A DNA stretch of 64,000 nt from Hyphomicrobiales bacterium (GTDB taxonomy: Bacteria > Pseudomonadota > Alphaproteobacteria > Rhizobiales > Rhizobiaceae): positions 1 to 64,000 of the forward strand of contig UBNQ01000020.1 of NCBI GenBank assembly GCA_900466875.1. The letters run 5' to 3'. The translations under genes were made by a program, and so were the position numbers. Below the pieces are notes generated by a model that saw only the letters and a list, made by a program, of their open reading frames with translations, was not told where the DNA came from and ran no database searches. Positions 8,810 through 18,127 of this stretch are shown here, piece after piece. Positions within the stretch are counted from its first letter, which is position 1; each line of letters begins with the position of its first letter.

Positions 8810-9799
8810 CTATTTCGGCGACACCACCACGCCCCAAGGCATTGCGCCCACAGTCACCGATTGCACCGGTTCGTCACTCGCTACATCGATGAACGTAATA
8901 TCGTTGGAGACGCCATTGGTGCTGATGATCGTCTTCTGGTCCGGCGTGAAAGCGAGCTGCCACACGCGCTGGCCGACCAGCACATATTTCTCCACCTTGT
9001 AGGTGGCGGTATCGACCACCGCGACACGGTTGGCCGGCCCCAGTGCCACATAGGCCTTTTTGCCATCGGCCGTGATACGCACGCCGACCGGCTGGATCGC
9101 CTCGGAGCGCAGGCCGGCGATCTCGAAAGTGATCTTCTGCTTTACCTCCCGGCTGGCATTGTCGATGACCGAAACCGTGCCGCCGATCTCCGAGCTCACC
9201 CACACTTCCGATCCGTCCGGCTTGAACTCCGCAAAGCGCGGCCGCGCATCCACCAGCACGTTATGGGTGATCTCGTGGCTGTCGGTATCGATGAAATGCG
9301 CCATGTTCGTCGTCTCCGACGTGTTGACCATGGTCTTGCCGTCGGGGCTGATGCCCATGCCCTCCGGCTCCACGCCGACGGGAATTTCCGCCAGCACATC
9401 GCGGTTTTCGATATCGATGACGGTGACCAGATTGTCATCCTCGTTGGCGACATAAAGCGTCTTGCCATCCGGCGAGAGCACGAAAAGTTCCGGATCCGGC
9501 CCGGAGGGAAGCGTGTCGACGATCTGGAGCGTCTGCGTATCGATCACCTCGATCGTGTCGTCGTCGCTGGCGCAGAGATAGATGAACCTGCCGTCATGCG
9601 AGATGGTGATGCCGCGCGGCCGCTGCCCGACGGGAAGGGTCTTCACCACGGCGCCTGTTGCCGTATCGACAACGGTCACCGTGTTGTCCTTCTCGTTCGA
9701 CACATAGGCCATGAAGGCTTCGGCCGGCTGCGTGCCCAGAAGCCCGCCGAAAAGCATCGTGGCGAACATGATGGTGACTGAAGTCGGTCTTTTCTGCAT
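8810..9799 (-). CDS. Exported YVTN beta-propeller protein of the quinoprotein ABC cluster
   Basis: The product is 329 residues with a signal peptide ending near PAEAF and repeated propeller units (VVDTATG, DGRFIYLCASDDDT, DGKTLYVANEDDN, GGTVSVIDN and others) filling the mature chain. It fits the periplasmic YVTN-repeat family linked to PQQ-dependent alcohol dehydrogenase ABC systems. The start chosen is the ATG preceded by GGGAGGGG; an earlier in-frame start would overlap the upstream gene. It probably acts in the periplasm with the binding protein encoded upstream. Confidence 0.88.
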   Translation of the reverse strand: MQKRPTSVTIMFATMLFGGLLGTQPAEAFMAYVSNEKDNTVTVVDTATGAVVKTLPVGQRPRGITISHDGRFIYLCASDDDTIEVIDTQTLQIVDTLPSGPDPELFVLSPDGKTLYVANEDDNLVTVIDIENRDVLAEIPVGVEPEGMGISPDGKTMVNTSETTNMAHFIDTDSHEITHNVLVDARPRFAEFKPDGSEVWVSSEIGGTVSVIDNASREVKQKITFEIAGLRSEAIQPVGVRITADGKKAYVALGPANRVAVVDTATYKVEKYVLVGQRVWQLAFTPDQKTIISTNGVSNDITFIDVASDEPVQSVTVGAMPWGVVVSPK

Positions 9800-9834
9800 A
9801 TCAGCCCCTCCCAAGGCTCTTTGATTCCTCCCAC

Positions 9835-11103
9835 CTATTTCAGCACGCACCTCGTCTCCGGTTGGTCGATACCCAATGTGTCGAGCTCGGAGAACTGATG
9901 CAGAAATCCCTCCTGCGGTGAGGTCGACACCACCGAACGGCCATCGCCGATGAAGATCGGCTGTCTCAACTGCCAGTTCCAGCGTCGAAAGGTCAGCTTC
10001 TGCCCCTTGAAGGCGGCAATGGAAAAATCGTCGGAGCGAATGAACGCAGCGATTTCAGCAGGGTCGGCACTCCGCGTACGCGTTGCCGCCTCGCCGATGA
10101 TGCGTGCTGCCGTCCAGGCAGACATATCCTTCGATAGCATCCGCCGTCCTGTGGCCTTGAGGAAACGATTCTGGATCTGGGTGCCGCCCCATTGTTCGCT
10201 GGCCGGATGCCAGGCGGAAGGCATCAGCCCCGCCGTGCCGGCCACCGGCCGTGGTTGCCAGGTGCGAAATGGCACATAGGTGCCGAAAACCTCACTTTCA
10301 TCGGCGACCAACAGAACGTCATGCTCGGCCAGTCCTTGGGTAAAGACCGGCATCTGCCGCTGGATCTGCACCACACCGCTATCCGTACGCCGCGCCGTAC
10401 CGGTATCGGTAAATTCCTTTTCCGCGACAATCTCCGCGCCGAACCGCTCTGCCGCCCGGCGCAGAGCGTCGGCAGACAGCCGGTCGCGCTCATGTGAACC
10501 ATAAACCAGCGCCCAGCGCCGCCATTGTTTCCAGATCAGATATTGCGCCAGCCCGTCTGCCAGCATGCTGCGCGTCGGTGCCGTATGAAAGACGTTTGCG
10601 CGGCAATCCTCTTCCCGCAACCGGTCGTCCGTCGCGCCGACATTGAAGACGATTATTCCCCTGGCCTGGGCTGCGTCCGCCAGCGCCAGAAGCTGCCCTG
10701 CAGAAAGATCGGCAAGGATTGTCGAAATCCCTTTGCCCGCCATCACATCGAAAACGGCAAGCACATCCGAATCCGGTTTTACTTCAACGACGTCCAGCGA
10801 AAATTTCTGCTCCAGGAAACGACCGGTCGTGTTGTTGTCGGATATGGCGACGCTTGCCCCCGCCACCCCTTCGTCGCGCGGTGGTACATCGAGAACCGAC
10901 AGCGCAAGTTGCGGCGCATAGGCGCGAATGTAGCCGAGCCTGACTTCGGATACCTCAGGTTCAGGCAGCACCTGACCTGTTGTTCCGGGTTTGGATGAAG
11001 CTTGTGCGTTGGCCTCTGCGAGAGGCAAAACCGCAAGAAAAACTGAAATGAGGAAAAAGACGAAAACAGCCACCACACATCCCATATGCTCGCAAAAGAA
11101 CAT
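9835..11103 (-). CDS. lutA: ABC substrate-binding protein, PQQ-alcohol-dehydrogenase system (LutA-like)
   Basis: The product is 422 residues with a long signal segment (hydrophobic about 8-30, ending AEANAQ) and a leucine/branched-chain-type periplasmic-binding fold. Related proteins accompany PQQ-dependent alcohol dehydrogenases; in lanthanide-using methylotrophs the homologue is LutA. The start used has CGGAG a few bases upstream; an ATG six codons later (11085) is possible. It is the first gene of the six-gene operon and is divergent from pqqA across 189 bases. The ligand, a lanthanide or a lanthanide chelate, is inferred from the family. Confidence 0.85.
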   Translation of the reverse strand: MFFCEHMGCVVAVFVFFLISVFLAVLPLAEANAQASSKPGTTGQVLPEPEVSEVRLGYIRAYAPQLALSVLDVPPRDEGVAGASVAISDNNTTGRFLEQKFSLDVVEVKPDSDVLAVFDVMAGKGISTILADLSAGQLLALADAAQARGIIVFNVGATDDRLREEDCRANVFHTAPTRSMLADGLAQYLIWKQWRRWALVYGSHERDRLSADALRRAAERFGAEIVAEKEFTDTGTARRTDSGVVQIQRQMPVFTQGLAEHDVLLVADESEVFGTYVPFRTWQPRPVAGTAGLMPSAWHPASEQWGGTQIQNRFLKATGRRMLSKDMSAWTAARIIGEAATRTRSADPAEIAAFIRSDDFSIAAFKGQKLTFRRWNWQLRQPIFIGDGRSVVSTSPQEGFLHQFSELDTLGIDQPETRCVLK

Positions 11104-11292
11104 GCATCTCCGACGCTGGTCGGATCTGCCATGGATTATCGGTGCCTCAGTCAGCTTAGCGCAGATGCATCGGATTACAACCTGTAAATGTGAAGCTGCC
11201 TCCAAACTTCGCGTTCATCTACAGTTGTACATCGCAGGATTGCGCGTATGATGATCTCGGTCGAAGAGGCCCTTTATGAGGAGGAGAAACTT

Positions 11293-11388
11293 ATGAAGAA
11301 GATCTGGAAGAAACCGACGATGTGCGCCGTACCTGTCGGAATGGAAATGTCACGCTACTTTCCCGCACAACTTCCGTCGAAAAAATAG
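11293..11388 (+). CDS. pqqA: PqqA, peptide precursor of pyrroloquinoline quinone
   Basis: This is a 31-codon peptide (MKKIWKKPTMCAVPVGMEM and so on). The glutamate and tyrosine that become PQQ lie in MEMSRYF, with the required Glu-x-x-x-Tyr spacing. A strong ribosome binding site (GAGGAGGAG, 11278-11286) precedes the ATG. It lies directly upstream of pqqB. PqqE cross-links the Glu and Tyr side chains while PqqD holds the peptide. The unusual SRYFP surroundings still keep the key spacing. Confidence 0.93.
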   Translation: MKKIWKKPTMCAVPVGMEMSRYFPAQLPSKK

Positions 11389-11411
11389 CAGTTAAAGCAG
11401 CCTCATCCGGA

Positions 11412-11432
11412 CCCCGGGTGGGGCGTTTTTTT
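11412..11432 (+). terminator. GC hairpin with T-tract between pqqA and pqqB
   Basis: CCCC (11412-11415) and GGGG (11420-11423) can pair around GGGT, followed by CG and seven T residues. It lies 24 bases after the pqqA stop. It looks like a leaky intrinsic terminator that would leave pqqA more expressed than pqqBCDE, as reported for pqq operons elsewhere. The stem is only four pairs, so efficiency is uncertain. Confidence 0.55.
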
Positions 11433-11480
11433 CAGATATGATATTGAGCCGTGACGAGATTTCGTCAGGGGATGGGGTTC

Positions 11481-12419
11481 ATGTACCTGAAGGTTGTGGG
11501 GTCCGCCGCTGGGGGCGGCTTCCCCCAGTGGAACTGTAATTTCCATTTGAGCCGCGATGCCCGAAAAGGTGCGGAAACCATCCGCCCCAGAACGCAGTCG
11601 AGTCTTGCCGCAAGTGCCGACGAAGCGCGGTGGGTACTGTTCAACGCGTCGCCGGATATCCGACAGCAGATTGCCGTGACGCCGGAACTGCAGCCGGCCG
11701 AAAACGCCCCACCGCGTTCCACCCCGATCTGCGCCGTGGTGCTGACGAATGCGGATGTCGATCATATTGCCGGTCTGATCAGCCTGCGGGAACGGCAGCG
11801 GTTCGTCATCTATGCCACGGCCCGTGTTCTTGCGGTGCTGGTGCAGAATGCGATCTTCAACGTCGTCGATCCGGCTTTGGTCGAGCGCCGTGAACTGAAG
11901 TTGCATGAGGTCTCTCCCATTCTGGACTGGCAGAACAAGCCGACCGGCATCTCGGTGGAAGCATTCGCGGTGCCCGGCAAGATTGCCCTTTTCCTGGAAG
12001 ATCAGGCCAAGGCCGAACAGGGCTTTGGAACCGAAGAAGGCGATACGATCGGTCTGAAGATCATGCCTGAAAATGCCGTGTCGCCCGTCTTTTACATTCC
12101 CGGCTGCGCCCGCATCGATGGCAAACTCAGACAGCGCCTGGATCAGGCCTCATGCCTTCTCTTCGATGGAACAGTTTATACCGATGACGAAATGCTGACC
12201 TCCGGCGTCGGCTCGAAAACCGGGCAACGCATGGGCCACCTGCATATTTCCGGCGATGACGGCTCGATGCACGCTCTGGCCGATCTTGCGATCGGACGGC
12301 GGATCTATGTGCATATCAACAACACCAATCCCATCCTGGACGATCGTTCGCCCGAAGCGGCGGCGGTGCGCAAAGGCGGCTGGGAGATTGGCTATGACGG
12401 AATGGAGATCCGCCTGTGA
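11481..12419 (+). CDS. pqqB: PqqB, metallo-beta-lactamase-fold PQQ biosynthesis protein
   Basis: The product is 312 residues. The N-terminus (MYLKVVGSAAGGGFPQWNC) is the PqqB hallmark, and the degenerate metal motif is TNADVDHIAGL. The family is thought to hydroxylate the cross-linked Glu-Tyr dipeptide before PqqC acts. The frame is open from 11451, but homology begins at this ATG. It overlaps the start of pqqC by four bases. Cytoplasmic. Confidence 0.95.
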   Translation: MYLKVVGSAAGGGFPQWNCNFHLSRDARKGAETIRPRTQSSLAASADEARWVLFNASPDIRQQIAVTPELQPAENAPPRSTPICAVVLTNADVDHIAGLISLRERQRFVIYATARVLAVLVQNAIFNVVDPALVERRELKLHEVSPILDWQNKPTGISVEAFAVPGKIALFLEDQAKAEQGFGTEEGDTIGLKIMPENAVSPVFYIPGCARIDGKLRQRLDQASCLLFDGTVYTDDEMLTSGVGSKTGQRMGHLHISGDDGSMHALADLAIGRRIYVHINNTNPILDDRSPEAAAVRKGGWEIGYDGMEIRL

Positions 12420-13171
12420 ACGAGTTCGCTGATGCCGCACGTAATGCCCTGACACCGGATGCACTTGAGGGCATCCTGCGCGAAATCGGCCTTTCCCGTT
12501 ATCACAACCGTCATCCGCTGCATCACAAGATGACCTCGGGCCAGCTCTCGAAGGGGCAGTTGCAGGCCTGGGCGCTGAACCGTTATTGTTATCAGGCGGT
12601 CATTCCCCGCAAGGACGCGATGATCCTCTCGCATGCGCAAGATCCCGCGTTTCGGGCCGAATGGCGAAAGCGGATCGAGGATCACGACGGCAGTGACGGC
12701 TGGAATGGCGGCATTGCCCGCTGGCTGAAACTCGCGACGGGTCTCGGGCTCGATCGGGATTTTGTGGCAAGCCAGCGGGGAGCGCTGCCCGCCACCCGCT
12801 TCGCCGTCGGCGCATATCTGTCCTTCTGCACCGATAAAAGCCTTCTGGAGGCGGTGGCATCATCCCTGACCGAGCTCTTTTCGCCGGTCATCATCGGCGA
12901 ACGGGTGCCTGCCATGCTCGCAAAATATGATTATGTCACCGAGGATATTCTCGAATATTTCAAGCCGAGGCCAATGCAGGCATCGCGTGATGCCGATTAT
13001 GCGCTCGCCTATGTCCGGCATCATGCGGACACGGCAGAAAAGCAGCAGGCGGTGATCGATGCCCTCGTCTTCAAATGCGACCTGCTCTGGGCCATGCTGG
13101 ACGCGCTGGAACAGGCTTACGGCGATCACGGTCACATTCCACCCGGCGCCTTCGACCCGGAACAGCCATGA
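12416..13171 (+). CDS. pqqC: PqqC, pyrroloquinoline-quinone synthase
   Basis: The product is a 251-residue all-helical oxidase of the TENA/haem-oxygenase fold. Family motifs include YHNRHPLHHKM near residue 30 and WALNRYCYQ near 53. It carries out the final ring closure and eight-electron oxidation to PQQ without a metal or cofactor. It starts with GTG overlapping the pqqB stop (GTGA) and ends overlapping pqqD (ATGATG). Length is normal for the family. Confidence 0.95.
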   Translation: MNEFADAARNALTPDALEGILREIGLSRYHNRHPLHHKMTSGQLSKGQLQAWALNRYCYQAVIPRKDAMILSHAQDPAFRAEWRKRIEDHDGSDGWNGGIARWLKLATGLGLDRDFVASQRGALPATRFAVGAYLSFCTDKSLLEAVASSLTELFSPVIIGERVPAMLAKYDYVTEDILEYFKPRPMQASRDADYALAYVRHHADTAEKQQAVIDALVFKCDLLWAMLDALEQAYGDHGHIPPGAFDPEQP

Positions 13172-13467
13172 TGAGACCGCAAAGGCAGCGCATCCTTGTT
13201 TCTTCCGGATCGACGCCGACGCTGAAGCCGCATGTGCGGCTGCAATACGACACTGTCCGGCAGGCCTGGGCTTTGCTGTCACCGGAAAAGGTATTCTGGC
13301 CGGATGAGGTGAGCCTCGATATTCTCAATCTCTGTGACGGCACGCATTCGGTGACCCGAATTCTGGAGGAACTGTCGATGCAATACGACGGATCCATCGA
13401 AGAGATAGCGGCAGACGTCGAAACCTTTCTGCAGGACTGGTCCGACCGGTCTCTGGTGACGTTATGA
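13168..13467 (+). CDS. pqqD: PqqD, PqqA-binding chaperone
   Basis: The product is 99 residues and follows the PqqD/RRE pattern (KPHVRLQYD, then LLSPEKVFWPDEVSLDIL, then a helical C-terminus). PqqD binds PqqA and presents it to the radical SAM enzyme PqqE. Two ATG codons in tandem overlap the pqqC stop; I use the first. The stop overlaps the pqqE start by four bases. The two are separate genes here, unlike strains with a fused PqqCD. Confidence 0.93.
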   Translation: MMRPQRQRILVSSGSTPTLKPHVRLQYDTVRQAWALLSPEKVFWPDEVSLDILNLCDGTHSVTRILEELSMQYDGSIEEIAADVETFLQDWSDRSLVTL

Positions 13468-14585
13468 GCGAAGCTGTCCTTCCCCCGATCGGCATGCTGG
13501 CCGAGTTGACGCATCGATGTCCGCTTCAATGCGCATATTGTTCGAACCCGCTCGAACTTCTCAAGGCAAACCGTGAAATGGCAACGGCAGACTGGCTGTC
13601 GCTGTTCGATCAGGCCGCCGATCTCGGCGTGTTGCAGATCCACCTGTCGGGAGGTGAACCGACGCTGCGGCCGGATCTCGAAATCCTGGTTCGCCGGCTG
13701 AGCGATCGCGGCGTCTATACAAACCTGATCACCGCCGGCGTCGGTATTCGTGAAGGACGGATCGACGATCTGGCGCGGGCTGGACTGGATCATGTCCAGA
13801 TCAGCTTTCAAGGCGCTGTCGCCGCCACCACCGAAAAGATCGGCAATTATCGCGATGCGCATGTCAAGAAGATAGCGACGGCCAAAAACGTGCGCGCATC
13901 TGGCCTGCCCTTGACGATCAATGCTCCTATCCACCGCCACAATATCGATGAGATCCCGGCGTTCATCGAACTGGCGCTCGAACTTGACGCCGAGAGGCTG
14001 GAGATCGCCAATGTTCAATATGCCGGCTGGGCGCTTCTCAACCGCAATAGTCTGATGCCGGACCGCGCTTCCGTCGAACGCCAAGTGAATGTCGTACGGG
14101 AAGCACAGGAACGGCTTCACGGCATTCTCGCCATCGATTTCGTCACGCCCGATTATTTCGCGATCTACCCCAAACCCTGCATGGGCGGCTGGGCACGCGA
14201 CGCCTTCATGGTGGCGCCGGACGGCACTGTCCTTCCCTGTCATGCGGCCGGCACCATACCTGGTCTCGTTTTCGACCGTTTTGGCGAAAAAAGCCTGACC
14301 GACATCTGGCACGGTTCCCCGGCATTTAACGCCTTTCGAGGCACGGATTGGATGGCAGAGCCTTGCCGCACCTGCGAGCGCAAGGAAATAGACTGGGGCG
14401 GCTGTCGCTGTCAGGCAATGGCGATTGCAGGAAACGCTGCCGCCACCGATCCCGCCTGCATCAAATCTCCATTGCATGCCCGCATGGCAACCTTGATCGA
14501 GAAGGCAACCACATCCGGAGGGGATGCCTTCCACTATCGCCGAATAGGAAGCGGCGTGGCGAACCCACGCGCATCACATCATTGA
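13464..14585 (+). CDS. pqqE: PqqE, radical SAM/SPASM PqqA cross-linking enzyme
   Basis: The product is 373 residues. The radical-SAM cluster ligands are Cys19, Cys23 and Cys26 (HRCPLQCAYCSNP), followed by LSGGEPTLR. A C-terminal SPASM cysteine set for auxiliary clusters is visible (PCMGGW, LPCHAAG, EPCRTCERK, WGGCRCQ, DPACIKSP). It forms the Glu-Tyr carbon-carbon bond in PqqA. It is the last gene of pqqABCDE and is convergent with the M16 peptidase 85 bases away. Confidence 0.95.
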   Translation: MSEAVLPPIGMLAELTHRCPLQCAYCSNPLELLKANREMATADWLSLFDQAADLGVLQIHLSGGEPTLRPDLEILVRRLSDRGVYTNLITAGVGIREGRIDDLARAGLDHVQISFQGAVAATTEKIGNYRDAHVKKIATAKNVRASGLPLTINAPIHRHNIDEIPAFIELALELDAERLEIANVQYAGWALLNRNSLMPDRASVERQVNVVREAQERLHGILAIDFVTPDYFAIYPKPCMGGWARDAFMVAPDGTVLPCHAAGTIPGLVFDRFGEKSLTDIWHGSPAFNAFRGTDWMAEPCRTCERKEIDWGGCRCQAMAIAGNAAATDPACIKSPLHARMATLIEKATTSGGDAFHYRRIGSGVANPRASHH

Positions 14586-14670
14586 GGAGGCCGGACACTT
14601 TCGGAGAAGCTAACCCGACTGCATCGCAGCCGTTTTGCGGGGCAGGGTTTCAGCGACAAGCTGCTCTGCG

Positions 14671-17520
14671 TCACCGGACTCTCGTGGGCAAAACCTCGAA
14701 CTTCCACAAACGGTTCGCCTGAAAATAGTCTCGTGCGAACTCCCGCACCTCATCCGCGGTGACCTTGCTGTAGCCATCGAGACTATAGCGGATCAGGTCA
14801 AGCTTGCGCTGGTCCGTCTGTGCATTCTCCAGATATGACATCCAGTAGCCGTTGCTTTGCTGCTGGTGCCTGAGTGTCTCGATTGCGGGTTCGCGTGCGC
14901 GCGCAAGTTCGTCCGCCGAAACCGTGTTCGATCCGAGATCGGCGGCAACCTTGTCGAACAGCGTATAAAAATTGCCGACCTTTTCGGGCGTCGTTTCAAG
15001 ATAGAAGTAAGCAAAGCCGTAGCCTGGCAGATCCTTTGACAGATCGGCACTGCCCTGCAGGCCGTAGGTGGCTCCCTCGGCAATGCGGAACTGGTCGATT
15101 AGCCTGTTTTGAAAGATCTGGGCTGAAATGTCGGCGATGAAGGAACGCGGGATATCGGAAAACAGATCGCCGATCGGCACGCCAACGGCGATCGCCGCCG
15201 TATCTTCTCTGCCGGTATGGGTTGCGATGACGGGTTCGGTCGCGTCCGGAAAGCGCACACTGCCCTGATCAGGCGCGGATAAAACCTTATCGCGCTGCGG
15301 CATGGCACCGAAAGTCTTGGACGTCAGGCGGATGGCGTCATCGACCGTGACATCACCGACGATGGTGATTTCGATCGGCCCTTTGGAAACCAGCGGACGA
15401 AACAGAGCTTCGAAATCGTCGACTGTCGCCCCCGACAACTGCCTGCGATCTGGAAAAGCCCAGCGCGGATCGTTGGAATGCACAAGGCCGGCAAAGTCCC
15501 GCCCGAGCACGCCGCCAGCGGTTGCCTCATATTGATCGAGACCACTCAGATAGGCCTGCTGCATCCGCTTGAAGGCTTCAGGCCGATAGGCCGGATCGGA
15601 CGTATAGGCGGCCATGAGCTGCAACTGCGTCTCGACATCCTCGGTACGGGTTCGCCCCTCGAAGCGGACGGCACTGTCGCCCACCGAAAAATCGATATTG
15701 ACGATCTTCTCGGCGAGCACCTTCTGGATATCCTCGAAATCCAGCGCCTTCGTACCGGACAGAATGATCGCGGGAGACGCCCAGATCGGCAGGAAACGGT
15801 CGCTCGCCATGGCCATTCGGCCGCCACCGATATGTTCACGGACGAGAACTTCATTGGCGCGAAGTTTTGTCGGCTTGACGTTGAGGCGCACGCCATTCGC
15901 AAACCGAACCATGGTCAGGTCGAGATCGTCGACAGTGCGACGCTCGACAACCGCTCCCGGTTCTCCGAACGAGGCGTAGGGCCAGACCACGTCATCCGTG
16001 CCGGAAAGCGCTGAAACGCTGACGGAACGGGCCGCGACATAAGCTTGGCGAACTGCATCGGCTCCGCCTTCCGGTGCCTGTGCCGTTTGAAGCAGGACCT
16101 GCGGACCGTTTCCGGAAAATGTCTTTCGAAGCGCCTCATTGACCTCTGTCACGGTCACCTGAGCGGTCAGCGTCTGAAACAGCGACAGATCATCGGCAGG
16201 CGACGTGAAGACCTCGTCGCTGTCGACGCTGCCGGCCAGCATGGAGGCAAGTGCTGTCGTCGTTCGTGTGGATGCCGCCGCGGCTTGTGCCTGAAGGGCA
16301 GAACGGTATTCGGCGATCTCCCGCCGGATTTCCGCCTCCGAGGCACCGAATTCCTGAATGCGGCGTTGTTCCTGGTCAATCGCCGCCATGGCCGCCTGCC
16401 ATTTGTCCGGCTCCGAATTCGCAACGACCATAGCAACATGGGCGGAGTCCAGCAAATCCTGAGCGCCCGCATTGGCGCTGATGAAGGGTGCATCCGCCTT
16501 GCTGGCGACGGAGGAAAGGCGGCGCTGGAGAACCAGCAGACCGAGACCTTCGACAAGTTGCTTGCGCCGCTCCGCAACGGTATCCAGCGCATCCTCGAAT
16601 GGCCGTGTCCAGGCGATCTGGACGCTTGTCATGCTGCCGGGAACAGCAATGACGTTGAAGGTTTCGCCTTTGGTTTTCAGGTGGCCGAGGTCCGGCGCGG
16701 GCGGATTGGCAGCAGTTGCCTTCCAGTCATCAAAACGCGCACGGATTTCGGATTCCAGCGCGGCCGGATCGACATCCCCGACGACGATCAGTGTAGCGCG
16801 ATCCGGGCGGTAATAATTCTCATAATAGTCACGCAGCAAGTCGACGGGCGCATGCCTGATCACATCTATTTTTCCGATCGGCGAACGCGTTGGCACGCGC
16901 TGCCCATCGAGAAGGCTACTCATGGCCGCCATGCCGGCGCGGTATTGCGGCGTATCGCGTTGGCGTTCTTCCGAGAGGATGACATTGCGTTCGCGATCAA
17001 AAGCTGCGGCATCGAGGGTCAGTTCACTTGCCGTCTCCCGCATCAGTTTAAGGCCGGTGGAAATCGTGTCGGCATCGACCTGCGGAAGATCGAGGGAATA
17101 GACCGTCTCGCGATAGGACGTATGGGCATTCGTATCGGGTCCGAAAGCCAGCCCCTTGCGCTGGAGGATGCGAACCATCTCGTCTTCGGCGACATTGGTC
17201 GAGCCTTTGAAAGCCATATGTTCAAGAAAATGCGCCAACCCCTGCTGATTGTCGTTCTCGTCGAGCGAGCCGGAGCCGATGCGAAAACGGATTGCCGCCT
17301 GTTTCGGCGGGGTCGCATTGCGCATGATCGCAAAGCGCATTCCGTTCGCCAGCGTTCCGAAGTGGACGGCCGGGTTGGCTGCCAGATCGCTCTGCGCCTG
17401 CGGCCAGGACGGCGACAACGTATCCGCCCAAACCGGCACCGCCAGCCCGATGCCCAGAGCAAGGGTCGCCAGGGCGGCAAGCAGGCGGTGACGCGAATTT
17501 ACTATGTATTTGAAAAGCAT
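14671..17520 (-). CDS. Exported two-domain M16 zinc peptidase (PqqL-like)
   Basis: The product is 949 residues with a signal segment (hydrophobic about 12-30, ending VPVWAD). The first M16 domain has the inverted zinc motif HFLEH at 97-101, with the downstream glutamate ligand in the ERNVILSEE area. The second, inactive-type M16 domain fills the C-terminal half. The start ATG is preceded by GGAACC; upstream codons lack a signal peptide. M16 peptidases (PqqF/PqqG) trim PqqA in PQQ synthesis. This one is apparently periplasmic, more like E. coli PqqL, so a direct role in PQQ synthesis is uncertain despite the location. Confidence 0.9.
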   Translation of the reverse strand: MLFKYIVNSRHRLLAALATLALGIGLAVPVWADTLSPSWPQAQSDLAANPAVHFGTLANGMRFAIMRNATPPKQAAIRFRIGSGSLDENDNQQGLAHFLEHMAFKGSTNVAEDEMVRILQRKGLAFGPDTNAHTSYRETVYSLDLPQVDADTISTGLKLMRETASELTLDAAAFDRERNVILSEERQRDTPQYRAGMAAMSSLLDGQRVPTRSPIGKIDVIRHAPVDLLRDYYENYYRPDRATLIVVGDVDPAALESEIRARFDDWKATAANPPAPDLGHLKTKGETFNVIAVPGSMTSVQIAWTRPFEDALDTVAERRKQLVEGLGLLVLQRRLSSVASKADAPFISANAGAQDLLDSAHVAMVVANSEPDKWQAAMAAIDQEQRRIQEFGASEAEIRREIAEYRSALQAQAAAASTRTTTALASMLAGSVDSDEVFTSPADDLSLFQTLTAQVTVTEVNEALRKTFSGNGPQVLLQTAQAPEGGADAVRQAYVAARSVSVSALSGTDDVVWPYASFGEPGAVVERRTVDDLDLTMVRFANGVRLNVKPTKLRANEVLVREHIGGGRMAMASDRFLPIWASPAIILSGTKALDFEDIQKVLAEKIVNIDFSVGDSAVRFEGRTRTEDVETQLQLMAAYTSDPAYRPEAFKRMQQAYLSGLDQYEATAGGVLGRDFAGLVHSNDPRWAFPDRRQLSGATVDDFEALFRPLVSKGPIEITIVGDVTVDDAIRLTSKTFGAMPQRDKVLSAPDQGSVRFPDATEPVIATHTGREDTAAIAVGVPIGDLFSDIPRSFIADISAQIFQNRLIDQFRIAEGATYGLQGSADLSKDLPGYGFAYFYLETTPEKVGNFYTLFDKVAADLGSNTVSADELARAREPAIETLRHQQQSNGYWMSYLENAQTDQRKLDLIRYSLDGYSKVTADEVREFARDYFQANRLWKFEVLPTRVR

Positions 17521-17773
17521 CAGGGTTCCGGCGGGGTAGGAGTTGCGAACGGGGACTATCTCAAAGCCGGCTCTTCCCTTCAAGGCATGTGCGTCGAAAT
17601 GGCTAAGCGTTGAATAACAGTTGAGTGACGATCGCTCTCAAGACCGGCCGATGGCCTGACCATTCAGCTCGTAGAAACAGGTGGCCAGCCGGGACAAGGA
17701 TACCTGCAAAGCCTGGCCAGCAATGGCAAGGAGCACGGCACATTTTCTGCCGGAAAGCGTGAGCGTGCCGGTT

Positions 17774-17983
17774 TCAGTCGACCGCCACCATCACGTCCGA
17801 CGCCTTGATCACCGCGTAGGCATCGCCGCCGACGGCGAGGCCAAGTTCGTCCACCGCCTCGTTGGTGATCGATGACGTAACGACCAGGCCATCGCCGAGA
17901 TCGATGCGGACATGTGCCGTGGTCGCGCCTTTCGTGACCTCGATGACCTTGCCCTTGAAGCGATTGCGCGCGCTGATTTTCAT
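17774..17983 (-). CDS. Molbindin (Mop/TOBE domain protein)
   Basis: The product is a 69-residue single TOBE/Mop domain (SARNRFKGKVIEVTKGATTA, with ITNEAVDELGL and AVIKASDVMVAVD). Such molbindins bind molybdate or tungstate and act as cytoplasmic stores or buffers. The ATG follows AAGGAGAGGT. It is 144 bases downstream of the inositol-phosphatase-family gene on the same strand, and a short inverted repeat (AACCA/TGGTT, 18004-18016) lies just upstream of it. No molybdate transporter is adjacent. The 253 bases between it and the peptidase gene hold nothing I recognise. Confidence 0.9.
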   Translation of the reverse strand: MKISARNRFKGKVIEVTKGATTAHVRIDLGDGLVVTSSITNEAVDELGLAVGGDAYAVIKASDVMVAVD

Positions 17984-18127
17984 AGACCTCTCCTTTGTGT
18001 TTGAACCACAATGGTTAAGCCACGCTCGATCGGCGCACAAACACAAAAGCGTTTTGCCAAGAATAACGCCCTGGTGAAGAGGAGCTGTACTGAGCGCCCT
18101 GACGATGACCGGAGCAGAGCAATAAAA

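Noticed and set aside
16045..17613. Plus-strand open frame (522 codons)
   Set aside because: It is the antisense shadow of the M16 peptidase, with basic low-complexity composition.
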